Positions 32,571 through 40,840 of a stretch of 64,000 nucleotides of DNA are shown here, piece after piece (position 1 is the first letter of the stretch; each line of letters begins with the position of its first letter). Origin of the DNA: Streptomyces cinnabarinus. Its GTDB lineage: Bacteria; Actinomycetota; Actinomycetes; Streptomycetales; Streptomycetaceae. Position numbers and translations under genes: made by a program. The notes under the pieces were generated by a model, which was not told the origin of the DNA, searched no databases, and was given only the letters and a program-made list of their open reading frames with translations. The stretch spans positions 3,534,001 to 3,598,000 of the forward strand of contig NZ_CP114413.1 of NCBI RefSeq assembly GCF_027270315.1. Reading direction: 5' to 3'.

Positions 32571-34190
32571 TTGTGAAGGGCCTCTCGTCGAGACGAGGGG
32601 CCCTTCGGCTTCCTCCGGGGTGAGGAGGCGGTACGTCGGTTCTCCGGGCGGGCGCCACCACACCGGGTCGGCGCAGTGGACGCCCTCCTGCCTGAGCAGC
32701 GCCCGGTGGATCTTGTTCGTGGCCGTGACCGGCATGCGGGCCGTGACCCGGACGAACCTGGGCGCCATCTTCGTGCCCAGGTCCGGCTGGGTGGCCAGGA
32801 ACCCCGTGAAGGCCACCGGATCGAAGCTCCCGGCGATCGTCGCCATCACCTGGTCTCCGGTCACCGGGTCCGGGACCGCGTACACGGCGACGGCGTGGGC
32901 GCCCTCGTAGCGGGCGAGGATGTTCTCGATCATCGCGGCGGCCAGGTTCTCCCCGTCGACCCGTAAGCGGTCGTCGGCTCGTCCGGCGAAGTAGAGGTAG
33001 CCGTCGGCGTCCCGGCAGAAGAGGTCGCCCGTCCAGTACGCCCCGTCCCGGCGCCGCTCCGCCTCGGCCCCCGGATTGCGCCAGTACCCCTCGAAGGGGC
33101 TCGGCCCCCGGTTCACCAGCTCCCCGATCGCCTCGTCCCCGTTCAGCAGCCGCCCGCCCCCGTCGAACCGCGCGGGCGCCCGCTCCCGCCCCGTCTCCGG
33201 ATCCAGTACGACGAGACCCGGCACCGCCCGGCCCACCGCCCCGGCCGGGGTCCCCGGCGACCACTGGACGGCCGCGCCGCCCTCCGAGGAGCCGTAGCCC
33301 TCCACCAGCCGTACCCCGAACCGCCGCTCGAAGGCCGCCGCGTCCGCCGCCCCCGCCTCGGTGCCGAAGCCGAGCCGCAGCGGGTTGTCGCGGTCGTCGG
33401 GACGGGCCTCGGTGGCGAGGACGTACTGGACGGCCCGGCCCACGTAGGTGAAGTACGTGGCCCGGTACGCCCGTACGTCCGCCAGGAACCCGGACGCCGA
33501 GAACCGCCGCCGCAGCGCGACGCCGGCTCCGGCCACCAGGGCGGGGGCCCAGTCGGCGATGACGGCGTTGCCGTGGAACATCGGCATGCAGATGTAGTGC
33601 ACGTCCTCGGGGCGGGTCGTGAACTGCGCGGCCAGTGATCTTCCGGCCGCGGCCAGGCGGCCCTGGGTGCAGACCGCGGCCTTGGGGGCGCCCGTCGAGC
33701 CGGAGGTGAAGTAGAGGAGGAGGCGGTCGGCGGGGGTGGCGCGGGAGGCGTCGGGGCGGGCGTCGGCGTACGGCGCGAGGAGGGTGTCGTACTCCTCGGA
33801 GCCGGTCAGGAGGATGCGGACGCCGGGCAGGTCGAGGCCGCTCAGGAGCGGGAGGTGGGCGGGTTCGGTGATCAGGACGCGGCACTCGGTGTGCAGGATG
33901 TCGCGGGCCAGTTCCGGGCCTCTGCGGGTGGGGTTGATGCCGGCCACCGCCGCGCGGGCGAGGGCGGCGGCGCCGAGCCAGAGCGGGTACTCCGGGGTGT
34001 TGTCGAGCAGGACCCCGAGGTGCGGCTCGGCGCCGGGCGGGAGGAGGTCGGTGAGGAGTGCCGCGCGGGACGCGGCGCCCGCGGCCACTTGGTGGTGGGT
34101 CAGGGTACGGTCCTCGCACCACAGTCCGGGGCGGTGGTCACCCCAGCGCGCCGCCACGAGTCCGGCGATGCTGCTGCTCGGGAACTCCAT
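32535..34190 (-). CDS. Acyl-CoA synthetase / AMP-binding ligase with TTA codon and overrun 3' end
   Basis: A 551-residue ANL-superfamily ligase. The P-loop motif is YFTSGSTGAPKAAV, the aromatic motif VEGYGSSEGG, the adenylate motif TGDLFCRDADGYLYFAGR, and the C-terminal catalytic lysine TNKIHRALL. It activates a fatty or aryl acid to its CoA thioester. ATG 34190 begins where homology begins. The last 20 codons cross a terminator-like hairpin (32575-32606) and the half-tRNA, so the native stop seems lost. A leucine in DDRLRVDGEN is coded TTA (32964-32966), implying bldA dependence. Both features suggest a gene that arrived later than its neighbours. Confidence 0.85.
   Translation of the reverse strand: MEFPSSSIAGLVAARWGDHRPGLWCEDRTLTHHQVAAGAASRAALLTDLLPPGAEPHLGVLLDNTPEYPLWLGAAALARAAVAGINPTRRGPELARDILHTECRVLITEPAHLPLLSGLDLPGVRILLTGSEEYDTLLAPYADARPDASRATPADRLLLYFTSGSTGAPKAAVCTQGRLAAAGRSLAAQFTTRPEDVHYICMPMFHGNAVIADWAPALVAGAGVALRRRFSASGFLADVRAYRATYFTYVGRAVQYVLATEARPDDRDNPLRLGFGTEAGAADAAAFERRFGVRLVEGYGSSEGGAAVQWSPGTPAGAVGRAVPGLVVLDPETGRERAPARFDGGGRLLNGDEAIGELVNRGPSPFEGYWRNPGAEAERRRDGAYWTGDLFCRDADGYLYFAGRADDRLRVDGENLAAAMIENILARYEGAHAVAVYAVPDPVTGDQVMATIAGSFDPVAFTGFLATQPDLGTKMAPRFVRVTARMPVTATNKIHRALLRQEGVHCADPVWWRPPGEPTYRLLTPEEAEGPLVSTRGPSQVRRQGLEPRTR
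32575..32606. terminator. Strong hairpin within the ligase 3' end, after the half-tRNA
   Basis: GAAGGGCCTCTCGTC and GACGAGGGGCCCTTC form a near-perfect 15-bp stem. It sits where a tRNA terminator would, directly after the half-tRNA, and can act in either direction. Confidence 0.75.
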
Positions 34191-34216
34191 GGCCGCGCAC
34201 AATAATTGACGTGACG

Positions 34217-34654
34217 TCAGATATCCATGCTCCGGTACGAGAGCAGGAAACCGGCGGAGAAGACCGTGATCATGCCGAGGAAGGCGAGCAGGCCGAAGGT
34301 GGACAGCGTCTGCCGGACGTGCCGCGGCGGCAGGGCCGTGGCGACCACCGAGGCGCCGCCGGCATAGTGCACGGTCACGAAGTCGCCCTCGATCGTGGTC
34401 CCGGGGCCGTCCTCCTCCTCGAAGCGGATGGTGCGGCCGTCCTTGGTCATGAACTCGTAGACGTGGTGCAGGGTGGTGTGGACCCGGCCGTTGTCGCCGC
34501 CGTAGGTCGTCGTGTACACCCGCAGACAGCGACCCTCCGCCGTCATCCCGCTGTTCCAGGCCCTGCGCAGCCGCAGCCAGTGGCGCAACACCCGGGAGGC
34601 GGCATACAGGGCGGTGGCGATGATGGCGCACGGCGCCAGGACGATCAGGTCCAT
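34217..34654 (-). CDS. DUF3592-like small membrane protein
   Basis: A 145-residue protein with an N-terminal helix (LIVLAPCAIIATALYAASRVL) and a C-terminal helix (FGLLAFLGMITVFSAGFLLS) around a beta-rich domain (VYEFMTKDGRTIRFEEEDG, FVTVHYAGG). This is the DUF3592 pattern. Function is unknown. It starts 104 bases before the LPMO gene end and lies upstream of the ligase on the same strand with a 26-base gap, so the two may be co-transcribed. Confidence 0.75.
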   Translation of the reverse strand: MDLIVLAPCAIIATALYAASRVLRHWLRLRRAWNSGMTAEGRCLRVYTTTYGGDNGRVHTTLHHVYEFMTKDGRTIRFEEEDGPGTTIEGDFVTVHYAGGASVVATALPPRHVRQTLSTFGLLAFLGMITVFSAGFLLSYRSMDI

Positions 34655-34758
34655 CGGGCGCTCCCCCGTGGTCGGTTGCGGTTCCCCGTACGCCGGCCGG
34701 TCGAGCCGGCGTACGGGGAACCTACCCGCGGGGGAAGCCGGAGTTGCTCAAGCGTTGC

Positions 34759-35364
34759 TCAGAAGGTGACGTCCGAGCAGGCGTAGAAGGCGTTTCCGGT
34801 GTCGGCGATCGTCCAAACCGCGAGGATCACATGCCGTCCGCTGAGCCCGGACGGCACTCTGCCGCTGTGCGAGAGGGTCTGCGGTGGCCGCTGGTTGTTG
34901 TACGGCACCGTCAGGAACGGGGTGAGGTTGAGGTCGGACCGGGACAGGTTGTGGTTCTGGTTCCAGCCCGGCTTGGTGATGTAGTACTTGAAGTCCGTCG
35001 TCGCGTGCATGGCCGTGAACTGCCAGCGGAACGTGTAGTTCTGACCGCCCGTCACCTTGGTCGCGGGCCAGGCGCCGCCCGACGGGGTGCGCGGCGAACT
35101 GAGCTGGCTGAACTGGCCCAGCCCGGCGTTGCATATGGACCCGTCGGCCGGGCCGGAGCCCGGGAAGCCCTTGGGGCCCTCGACACTCTGCGGTTCCCAC
35201 TGGATCGAACCGCAGTTGGTCACGGTGCCGTTCTGACAGAGTTTCTGCCTGCTGATGGGGAGATCGGTGTAGCCGTGGCCACTGGCCCCGCCGGACGAGA
35301 GCACGAGGGCTCCGGTGGTGGCGAGACCGACCACGGCAGCAGACAACTTGGTCTTTCTGCGCAT
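34759..35364 (-). CDS. lpmP: AA10 lytic polysaccharide monooxygenase, LpmP-like
   Basis: A 201-residue secreted copper enzyme. The signal peptide ends GGASG, leaving His30 as the mature N-terminus (HGYTDLPISRQKLC), half of the histidine brace; the second histidine is in FTAMHATTDFKYY. Conserved NCGSIQWEPQSVEGPKGFPG and four cysteines fit single-domain chitin-active AA10. Its position a few genes before cslA-glxA matches LpmP (SCO2833 type), which in S. lividans/coelicolor works with the tip glycan system; the name follows from that synteny. A DasR-like palindrome lies 47 bases upstream, so chitin/GlcNAc control is likely. Confidence 0.88.
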   Translation of the reverse strand: MRRKTKLSAAVVGLATTGALVLSSGGASGHGYTDLPISRQKLCQNGTVTNCGSIQWEPQSVEGPKGFPGSGPADGSICNAGLGQFSQLSSPRTPSGGAWPATKVTGGQNYTFRWQFTAMHATTDFKYYITKPGWNQNHNLSRSDLNLTPFLTVPYNNQRPPQTLSHSGRVPSGLSGRHVILAVWTIADTGNAFYACSDVTF

Positions 35365-35410
35365 GCTGCCGCTCCTGAGAACGTGGGGGATGTTCGGTGA
35401 GCTGTGCAGG

Positions 35411-35426
35411 GTAGGTCTAGACCAAG
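35411..35426. promoter_or_regulatory. DasR-like dre site upstream of the LPMO gene
   Basis: The core GGTCTAGACC is a perfect 10-bp palindrome and the wider GTAGGTCTAGACCAAG matches the dre consensus ACTGGTCTAGACCAGT at 11 of 16 places. It sits between the LPMO gene and the SPFH gene end, about 50 bases upstream of the LPMO start. Confidence 0.8.
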
Positions 35427-35465
35427 TCTGAGAGTATTGCCGTTAGTTGAACATGTCCATACCAA

Positions 35466-36575
35466 TCACGATGTCGATTCCCCTCGCCCCGCGCAGAAGG
35501 CGACCGTCAGGTCCTTCACCAGCGCCTTGCGCTCGTAGTCGTCGAGTTCGACCAGCCCCCGCACGGTCAGCCGGGTCACCGTGTCCTCCACCGAGTCCAC
35601 CACCGAGGTGAGCATGGACGCCCGGTGCTGGGCGTCCAGCGCGGCGATCCGGCGCCGGTGCATGGCGGCGGCGACCTCGGGCGCGTACTCGACCCGGACC
35701 GGCTGCACCGAGAACACCTCGACGCCGATGGCCGCCGCGTCGGCCGCGACCAGCCGGGTCAGCGCCTCCCCCGCCGCGTCCACGGACCCGCGCCCCGACC
35801 CCGGCGCCTCCACCGGCACCCGGGCCAGGGCCGCCTCCACACACTCGCGCAGGTACGCCTCGTGGTCCTCGACGCCCAGGGTGGCCCGCGCGGTGTCCCG
35901 CACCCGCCACACCGCGAGCACCACCACCCGCAGCGCGACCCCGCTCGCGTCCGCCGCGGGCATCGGCTCACTGCGCCAGTGCCGCAGCCGTACGTCCACC
36001 CGGCGGCGCAGCAGCATCGGGTTGACCCACATCAGGCCGGTGCGCCGGACCGTCCCCCGGTAGCGGCCGAACAGACCGAGCACCCAGGCCCGTCCGGTCC
36101 GGCCCCGGGCGAGACCGCCGAAGCCGACCAGGCCGAGGGTGCCGGCCCCGGCGTAGGCCGCCCACTGGGCGGGGCCGAGGCCCGCGCCGGCGTAGGCGGG
36201 CAGCCGGAGCGCCTCCAGCGCGAGCGGCGGAAGGGCGCCCGCCCACCAGGAGGTGACGGCACAGCCCGCGAGTCCGCAGGTCCCGGCGAGGACGCCGGCC
36301 GCGCCGGGCAGCACCCGCGCGGGGCGCTCGGCCAGTTCCGGGTCCACCTCCGGCACGGACCGCGCCTGCGCCGACGCCGGCCGACGCAGCCTCGGCTGCT
36401 CCCCGGTCCCCTGCCGGCGGCTGACGACCGCGGGCTTGAGGGGGACGGACACGGGGTCGGGCTCGTCACGGAACAGCAGATGGACGGGGATCTCGGTGGT
36501 GACCTCGTTCTGGATCAGCCGGGCGGGCCGGGACGGGCCCTCGGACTCCGGTGTCGGTGAAGTGGTCGTGCTCAT
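35466..36575 (-). CDS. SPFH/band-7 domain membrane protein
   Basis: A 369-residue protein. The first 90 residues are polar and disordered. Two hydrophobic stretches follow (about 90-165), then the SPFH core: GLMWVNPMLLRRRVDVRLRHW, SGVALRVVVLAVWRVRDTARATLGV, EAYLRECVEAALARV. A helical end (AAAMHRRRIAALDAQHRASMLTSVVDSVED) probably oligomerises. SPFH proteins form membrane microdomain scaffolds. The gene lies between the LPMO and the cell-wall amidase-like gene, an order conserved near cslA in S. coelicolor as I recall. ATG 36575 follows GGAGG. Confidence 0.82.
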   Translation of the reverse strand: MSTTTSPTPESEGPSRPARLIQNEVTTEIPVHLLFRDEPDPVSVPLKPAVVSRRQGTGEQPRLRRPASAQARSVPEVDPELAERPARVLPGAAGVLAGTCGLAGCAVTSWWAGALPPLALEALRLPAYAGAGLGPAQWAAYAGAGTLGLVGFGGLARGRTGRAWVLGLFGRYRGTVRRTGLMWVNPMLLRRRVDVRLRHWRSEPMPAADASGVALRVVVLAVWRVRDTARATLGVEDHEAYLRECVEAALARVPVEAPGSGRGSVDAAGEALTRLVAADAAAIGVEVFSVQPVRVEYAPEVAAAMHRRRIAALDAQHRASMLTSVVDSVEDTVTRLTVRGLVELDDYERKALVKDLTVAFCAGRGESTS

Positions 36576-36679
36576 GCGTGCCTCCAGCCTCCGCGCCAGA
36601 TGCGTCACAACAGGGGGTACAGAAGGGGGGTGCAGAAAGGGTGCAGAAAGGGGTGCAGAAGAAGGGCCTGCGGAACCGG

Positions 36680-38026
36680 TTACGAGAACAGCCGCCGCCA
36701 TGTCTCCGGGCCCGGGTAGCCGTCCGCCGCGCCGCCGCGCCAGCCCTGGGCCCGCTGGAAGGACTCGACGTTGCGGCGGTCGGCCTCGCCCCAGCGGGGG
36801 CCGGGGCCGGTCCTGTAGTACTTGCCGAACCCTTTCTTCACGAGCTGTTTCCCGAGCAGCGTGATGTGGCTGTTGTTCGCCCCGGGCCGGAACAGCGCCC
36901 GTCCCGGATACCCGGGCACCCCGTGCGAGGAGGGCGGCGCGGGCGTTCCGGCGCCGATGTCCCTGCCCTTGCCGGTGGCCAGCAGCTCCCAGGTGTGCGG
37001 CCCCGGCAGCCCGTCCGCCTCCGTGCCCCGCCAGCCCTGCGCCCGCTGGAACGCCTGGGTGGCCCGCCGGTCCGCCTCCGACCAGCGCGGCCCCGGCCCC
37101 GAGGTGTAGTAGCGGGCCGCGCCGCGCTCGACGAGCATGCGGCCGAGCTCGGTGACGTGCTTGTTGTTGGCCCCGGACCCGAAGTACGCCCGCCCCGGAT
37201 AGGGCGTCCCGGCCGGTTCGGCCGGTTCGGCGGGCTTCTCCGGCATCGAGCCGCCCGTGCCGCCGCTCACCAGCCCCTTGTAGCGGTAGGCGACATAGCG
37301 GCTGGAGTTGCTCCAGTAGGCGTACGGGGTGGACTGTCTGCGGGCGCTCGGCGGGGCCTGCTCGTAGGCGATGTAGTAGGTGTGCGTGTAGTCGGTCCAG
37401 CCGCCGAAGATGACGACGTGCGAGCCCTTCTGGGGGTCGTCCGGGTTGTGGAAGAGCAGCATGTCGCCGGGCTGGAGGTCGTCCTTCGGGATCCGCACGC
37501 CGTACTGGTCGAGCGAGCCCGTCCACTCGTTGCCGGGCAGGCTCCAGGCCATCGAGACGAATCCCGAGCAGTCCTGCCGGTAGCCGTCCGACCAGTACCG
37601 GTACATGCTGTACGGCACCTTCGCCGCGACCCACTCCTTGGCCCGCTTGATGATCTCCGCGCGGGTGGTCGTGGGCGCCTTGGCGGGCTTGGCCGGGACC
37701 CCGCCGGGGCCGTGCAGCGGGGTCTTGCCGCCCTGCGGGGTGTCGGGTTCATCGGCCCCCGGAAGGTCCGCCCGCGGGTCCGCCGGGACAGCCCCCGGCA
37801 GGCTCTGCGGGCCGGGGGCCTGCGGGGCCGCCAGCGCCGGTACGGCGTGACCCGCGCCGAGCGCGGCCGAGGCCGCGGCCGCGGCCGCCACGATCACCGT
37901 CCGGTGGGCCGGGTGGGCGCCGGTGCGGGCCGTCGCGGAGTGCGGCAGGACCCGCCGCCAGTGCACACATCCGGGACAGTCGCAGTCGCTCGCGGGTTCG
38001 ATCTCCTCGAATGCCGGAGTCTCCAT
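36680..38026 (-). CDS. Exported NlpC/P60-like amidase with two repeated wall-binding domains
   Basis: A 448-residue protein. The N-terminus holds CDCPGCVHWRR before a hydrophobic segment (VIVAAAAAASAALG) and ALAAP cleavage site. The catalytic part (about 125-260) has the cysteine in RQDCSGFVSMAWSLPG and the histidine in GSHVVIFGGW. Two copies of an about 80-residue wall-binding repeat follow, each with YPGRA.F..GANN and GPGPRW.EADRR and FQRAQGWRG. It probably cuts or remodels peptidoglycan at the cell wall. ATG 38026 has GAGGGG upstream. The neighbours (SPFH, LPMO, cslA) suggest work on the hyphal tip wall. Confidence 0.83.
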   Translation of the reverse strand: METPAFEEIEPASDCDCPGCVHWRRVLPHSATARTGAHPAHRTVIVAAAAAASAALGAGHAVPALAAPQAPGPQSLPGAVPADPRADLPGADEPDTPQGGKTPLHGPGGVPAKPAKAPTTTRAEIIKRAKEWVAAKVPYSMYRYWSDGYRQDCSGFVSMAWSLPGNEWTGSLDQYGVRIPKDDLQPGDMLLFHNPDDPQKGSHVVIFGGWTDYTHTYYIAYEQAPPSARRQSTPYAYWSNSSRYVAYRYKGLVSGGTGGSMPEKPAEPAEPAGTPYPGRAYFGSGANNKHVTELGRMLVERGAARYYTSGPGPRWSEADRRATQAFQRAQGWRGTEADGLPGPHTWELLATGKGRDIGAGTPAPPSSHGVPGYPGRALFRPGANNSHITLLGKQLVKKGFGKYYRTGPGPRWGEADRRNVESFQRAQGWRGGAADGYPGPETWRRLFS

Positions 38027-38224
38027 GCGATTCCCCTCACACTCCGGATGGAAATGTTCGCGTCTGTACACATTCGCCAGTTTCTCAACTGTCTTCCGGG
38101 CGCGCATGCTGACGGTCCGAATGATGTACGGCACCCCCCGTGACCGGGGCCGGAGCCCGGACCAGCGGTCCCCCCGGTGGTCCGGAGCACCCTCCGGGGT
38201 CCGGTAGAGTTACGACGTCAGCAG

Positions 38225-38298
38225 GCGCCGCTAGCTCAGTTGGTTAGAGCAGCTGACTCTTAATCAGCGGGTCCGGGGTTCGAGTCCCTGGCGGCGCA
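38225..38298 (+). tRNA. tRNA-Lys (anticodon CTT), third copy
   Basis: All 74 bases equal copies 1 and 2. The 15 bases upstream (TTACGACGTCAGCAG) resemble copy 1, whereas the downstream 150 bases resemble copy 2, so this copy is a mosaic of the other two contexts. Confidence 0.97.
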
Positions 38299-38305
38299 CG
38301 ACAGC

Positions 38306-38335
38306 GAAGGCCTTTCGTGAGAGCGGAGGGCCTTC
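38306..38335 (+). terminator. Hairpin terminator after tRNA-Lys copy 3
   Basis: GAAGGCCTTTCG with CGGAGGGCCTTC around TGAGAG, followed by ACTTTTC; nearly the same as after copy 2. Confidence 0.85.
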
Positions 38336-38351
38336 ACTTTTCATACTGGGC

Positions 38352-38448
38352 TCTCCTACGGCACCGCAGGAGCTGCTGGGGGTCCGGGGGTTACCCCCCG
38401 GGAAAGGCAGCATCAGCGGGTCCGGGGTTCGAGTCCCTGGCGGCGCAC
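38352..38448 (+). repeat. Hairpin element plus 37-bp tRNA-Lys 3' half (cassette 2)
   Basis: This repeats 32474-32570 with a few changes. The inner stem CCGGGGG/CCCCCGG and the TGCTG/CAGCA closure are kept. In the first hairpin a T-G pair of cassette 1 is T-A here, while another pair is broken. The half-tRNA at 38412-38448 is identical to the first. Confidence 0.8.
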
Positions 38449-38453
38449 AGACC

Positions 38454-38485
38454 GGGAAGCCCTCCGCGGATGCGGGGGGCTTCCC
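38454..38485 (+). terminator. Hairpin after half-tRNA, cassette 2
   Basis: GGGAAGCCCTCCGC pairs with GCGGGGGGCTTCCC (13 of 14) across a 4-base loop; same position as the hairpin after the first half-tRNA but of different sequence. Confidence 0.75.
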
Positions 38486-38866
38486 GTATATCCGGGCAGG
38501 GTGTCCACAAGCGGTACACAGGACCCCCACAGGCGCCACAATGAACGCGTATGACCGGTAAACACCGCGTTTCGCATCTTGCGATCATGCTGAACGCCGT
38601 AGAACTCTGGTTCTTCAAGATGCTGCGGATACGCGGCAGTTGGGGGGCAAGAAACCGGTTGCCCGTTTCAACGGGGAGAGGGGCCCCGTTCATGAACGGA
38701 TGTCGAGGGGGGCATCATGCAACCGGAAGGTCGCGGTTCCATGTCTATGAAGTGGAAGATGTGGTGACTGTGACCCACCACTGATACGTCTGTGAAGGTC
38801 GAGGGGGACCTAAGCAGACGAAGGAACCGACAGACACGCGGTGACCTGCGTGTGGGGGGATGACTC
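38486..38866 (+). promoter_or_regulatory. Promoter and structured leader of cslA
   Basis: These 381 bases hold no convincing gene; a 77-codon frame at 38551 lacks a ribosome-binding site. The segment is less GC-rich than its surroundings. Four inverted repeats follow one another: AACGGGG/CCCCGTT (38670-38690), GTGGTG/CACCAC (38761-38781), GGTC/GACC around GAGGGG (38797-38810), and ACACGC/GCGTGT (38834-38853). The last ends directly before the GGGGGGAT ribosome-binding site of cslA. A regulatory leader is likely; no riboswitch class is claimed. Confidence 0.5.
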
Positions 38867-40840
38867 ATGACGTCGACGCCGACGGGCGCCCGGCCGAACT
38901 CCGACCCGTCACAAACCACTCAGCTCAGAGTGCCGACGCATCGGACGGGAGCATTCAGGCGCATCAAGAAGACGCTGCCGAAGTACGACTACGAGCACTA
39001 CAGTCGGCTGGCGGGTCCCCTCACCCAGCCTGATCCGAACAAGCCGTACAAGGTGCAGTACCGCTCGCTGATCTCGCAGGAGCCGCACCGCATACGGGTC
39101 GCCCTGATGCTCGCCGCGGCGCCGCTGCTGTCGCTGGTGCTGCTGGCCTGGCTGCTCCAGCCCGAGCACTGGACCGAGCGCGACTACGTCGAGTACGACT
39201 TCCTGCCGACGCTCGACATCGTCATGCTCGTCTCGATCGGTCTGATCGAGTTCTTCCGCTGCATGAACGTCCTTTCGAACGCGCACGCCACCCTGGTCGC
39301 CCGCGACCCGATCCCGGTGGTGCCCGAGACCGGCACCAGAGTCGCCTTCCTGACCTCCTTCGTGCCCGGCAAGGAGCCGCTGGAGATGGTGACGAAGACC
39401 CTGGAGGCGGCGGTCAAGCTGCGCCACCGGGGCCTGATGCACGTCTGGCTGCTGGACGAGGGCGACGACCCGGAGGTCAAGGAGGTGTGCGCCCGGCTCG
39501 GCGTTCACCACTTCTCCCGCAAGGGCATCGCCAAGTGGAACCAGGCCAAGGGCCCGCACCGCGCCAAGACCAAGCACGGCAACTACAACGCCTGGCTCGA
39601 CGCGCACGGCGACAACTACGACTTCTTCGCCTCGGTCGACACCGACCACGTCCCGCTCCCGAACTACCTGGAGCGCATGCTCGGCTTCTTCCGGGACCCG
39701 AACATCGGCTTCGTCATCGGCCCGCAGGTCTACGGCAACTACGACAACTTCGTCACCAAGGCCGCCGAGTCGCAGCAGTTCCTGTTCCACGCCCTGATCC
39801 AGCGCGCGGGCAACAAGTACGGCTCGCCGATGTTCGTCGGCACCTCCAACGCCGTACGCATCAAGGCGCTCAAGCAGATCGGCGGTCTGTACGACTCGAT
39901 CACCGAGGACATGGCGACCGGTTTCGAGATCCACCGCCACAAGAACCCGGCGACGGGCAAGAAGTGGCGCTCGGTGTACACCCCGGACGTGCTCGCCGTC
40001 GGTGAGGGCCCGAGCGCCTGGACGGACTTCTTCACCCAGCAGATGCGCTGGTCGCGAGGGACGTACGAGACGATCCTCAAGCAGTACTGGAAGGGCTGGT
40101 ACTCGCTGCCGCCGAGCAAGCTCTTCAACTACACGATGATGATCATCTTCTACCCGATGTCGGCCCTCAACTGGATCCTGGCGGCGCTGAGCTGCGCCCT
40201 GTTCCTGGGCCTGGGCGCCTCGGGTGTGAACATCGACCCGACGATCTGGCTGATGCTCTACGGCAACGCCTCCGCGCTCCAGATCGGCCTGTACGTCTGG
40301 AACCGCCGCCACAACGTCTCGCCGCACGAGCCGGAGGGCTCCGGCGGCGTGGCCGGCATGGTGATGTCCGCGCTGTCGGCGCCGCTGTACGCCAAGGCGC
40401 TGATCGACTCGGCGCTGCGCCGCAAGAGCAAGTTCGTGGTGACGCCCAAGGGCGACTCGGCCAGCCCCGACCGGTGGTTCGGGACCTTCCGCTACCACTG
40501 GTACTTCATCGTGATCTTCGGCGCGTCCATGGCGGCCGGCTTCGTCTACGGGCACGCGCACCCCGCGATGGTCATCTGGGCGACGTTCGCCATGCTGATC
40601 ACCGCCACCCCGATCTTCGCCTGGCGGCACATGCTGCGCCAGGACAAGAAGAAGCCGCCGGTCCCGGTCGAGCCGGACCCGGTCGCGCCGATGGTGCCGC
40701 ACCAGGCTCAGCCGCTGCCGACCCAGCCGGGCGGCCAGCACAGCCCGCAGCACAAGCCGAGTTGGGCCGCCTCGCAGGGCGGCGGCACCGACCAGACCAT
40801 GCAGATCGCCCTTGGTGGACTTGGGGGACGTAAGGAATGA
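38867..40840 (+). CDS. cslA: Cellulose synthase-like glycosyltransferase CslA
   Basis: A 657-residue membrane glycosyltransferase family 2 enzyme. After a cytoplasmic tail come two helices (about 85-140), the catalytic domain with LLDEGDD, the DxD motif in ASVDTDHVP, TEDMATG, and the QQMRWSRGT product-binding motif, then four to five helices and a Pro/Gln-rich C-terminus. It polymerises a beta-linked glycan at hyphal tips. It overlaps glxA by 4 bases (ATGA). Order cslA-glxA with a nearby GH6 gene matches SCO2836-SCO2838 of S. coelicolor, on which the name rests together with the motifs. Confidence 0.95.
   Translation: MTSTPTGARPNSDPSQTTQLRVPTHRTGAFRRIKKTLPKYDYEHYSRLAGPLTQPDPNKPYKVQYRSLISQEPHRIRVALMLAAAPLLSLVLLAWLLQPEHWTERDYVEYDFLPTLDIVMLVSIGLIEFFRCMNVLSNAHATLVARDPIPVVPETGTRVAFLTSFVPGKEPLEMVTKTLEAAVKLRHRGLMHVWLLDEGDDPEVKEVCARLGVHHFSRKGIAKWNQAKGPHRAKTKHGNYNAWLDAHGDNYDFFASVDTDHVPLPNYLERMLGFFRDPNIGFVIGPQVYGNYDNFVTKAAESQQFLFHALIQRAGNKYGSPMFVGTSNAVRIKALKQIGGLYDSITEDMATGFEIHRHKNPATGKKWRSVYTPDVLAVGEGPSAWTDFFTQQMRWSRGTYETILKQYWKGWYSLPPSKLFNYTMMIIFYPMSALNWILAALSCALFLGLGASGVNIDPTIWLMLYGNASALQIGLYVWNRRHNVSPHEPEGSGGVAGMVMSALSAPLYAKALIDSALRRKSKFVVTPKGDSASPDRWFGTFRYHWYFIVIFGASMAAGFVYGHAHPAMVIWATFAMLITATPIFAWRHMLRQDKKKPPVPVEPDPVAPMVPHQAQPLPTQPGGQHSPQHKPSWAASQGGGTDQTMQIALGGLGGRKE

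Noticed and set aside
32438..32623. Short frames across tRNA cassettes (products like GTRTPDPLMLPFPG)
   Set aside because: They read through hairpins and the half-tRNA; such frames recur wherever this cassette occurs and have no start signal.
38551..38784. 77-codon frame in the cslA leader
   Set aside because: No ribosome-binding site, no family likeness, and it crosses two of the inverted repeats.
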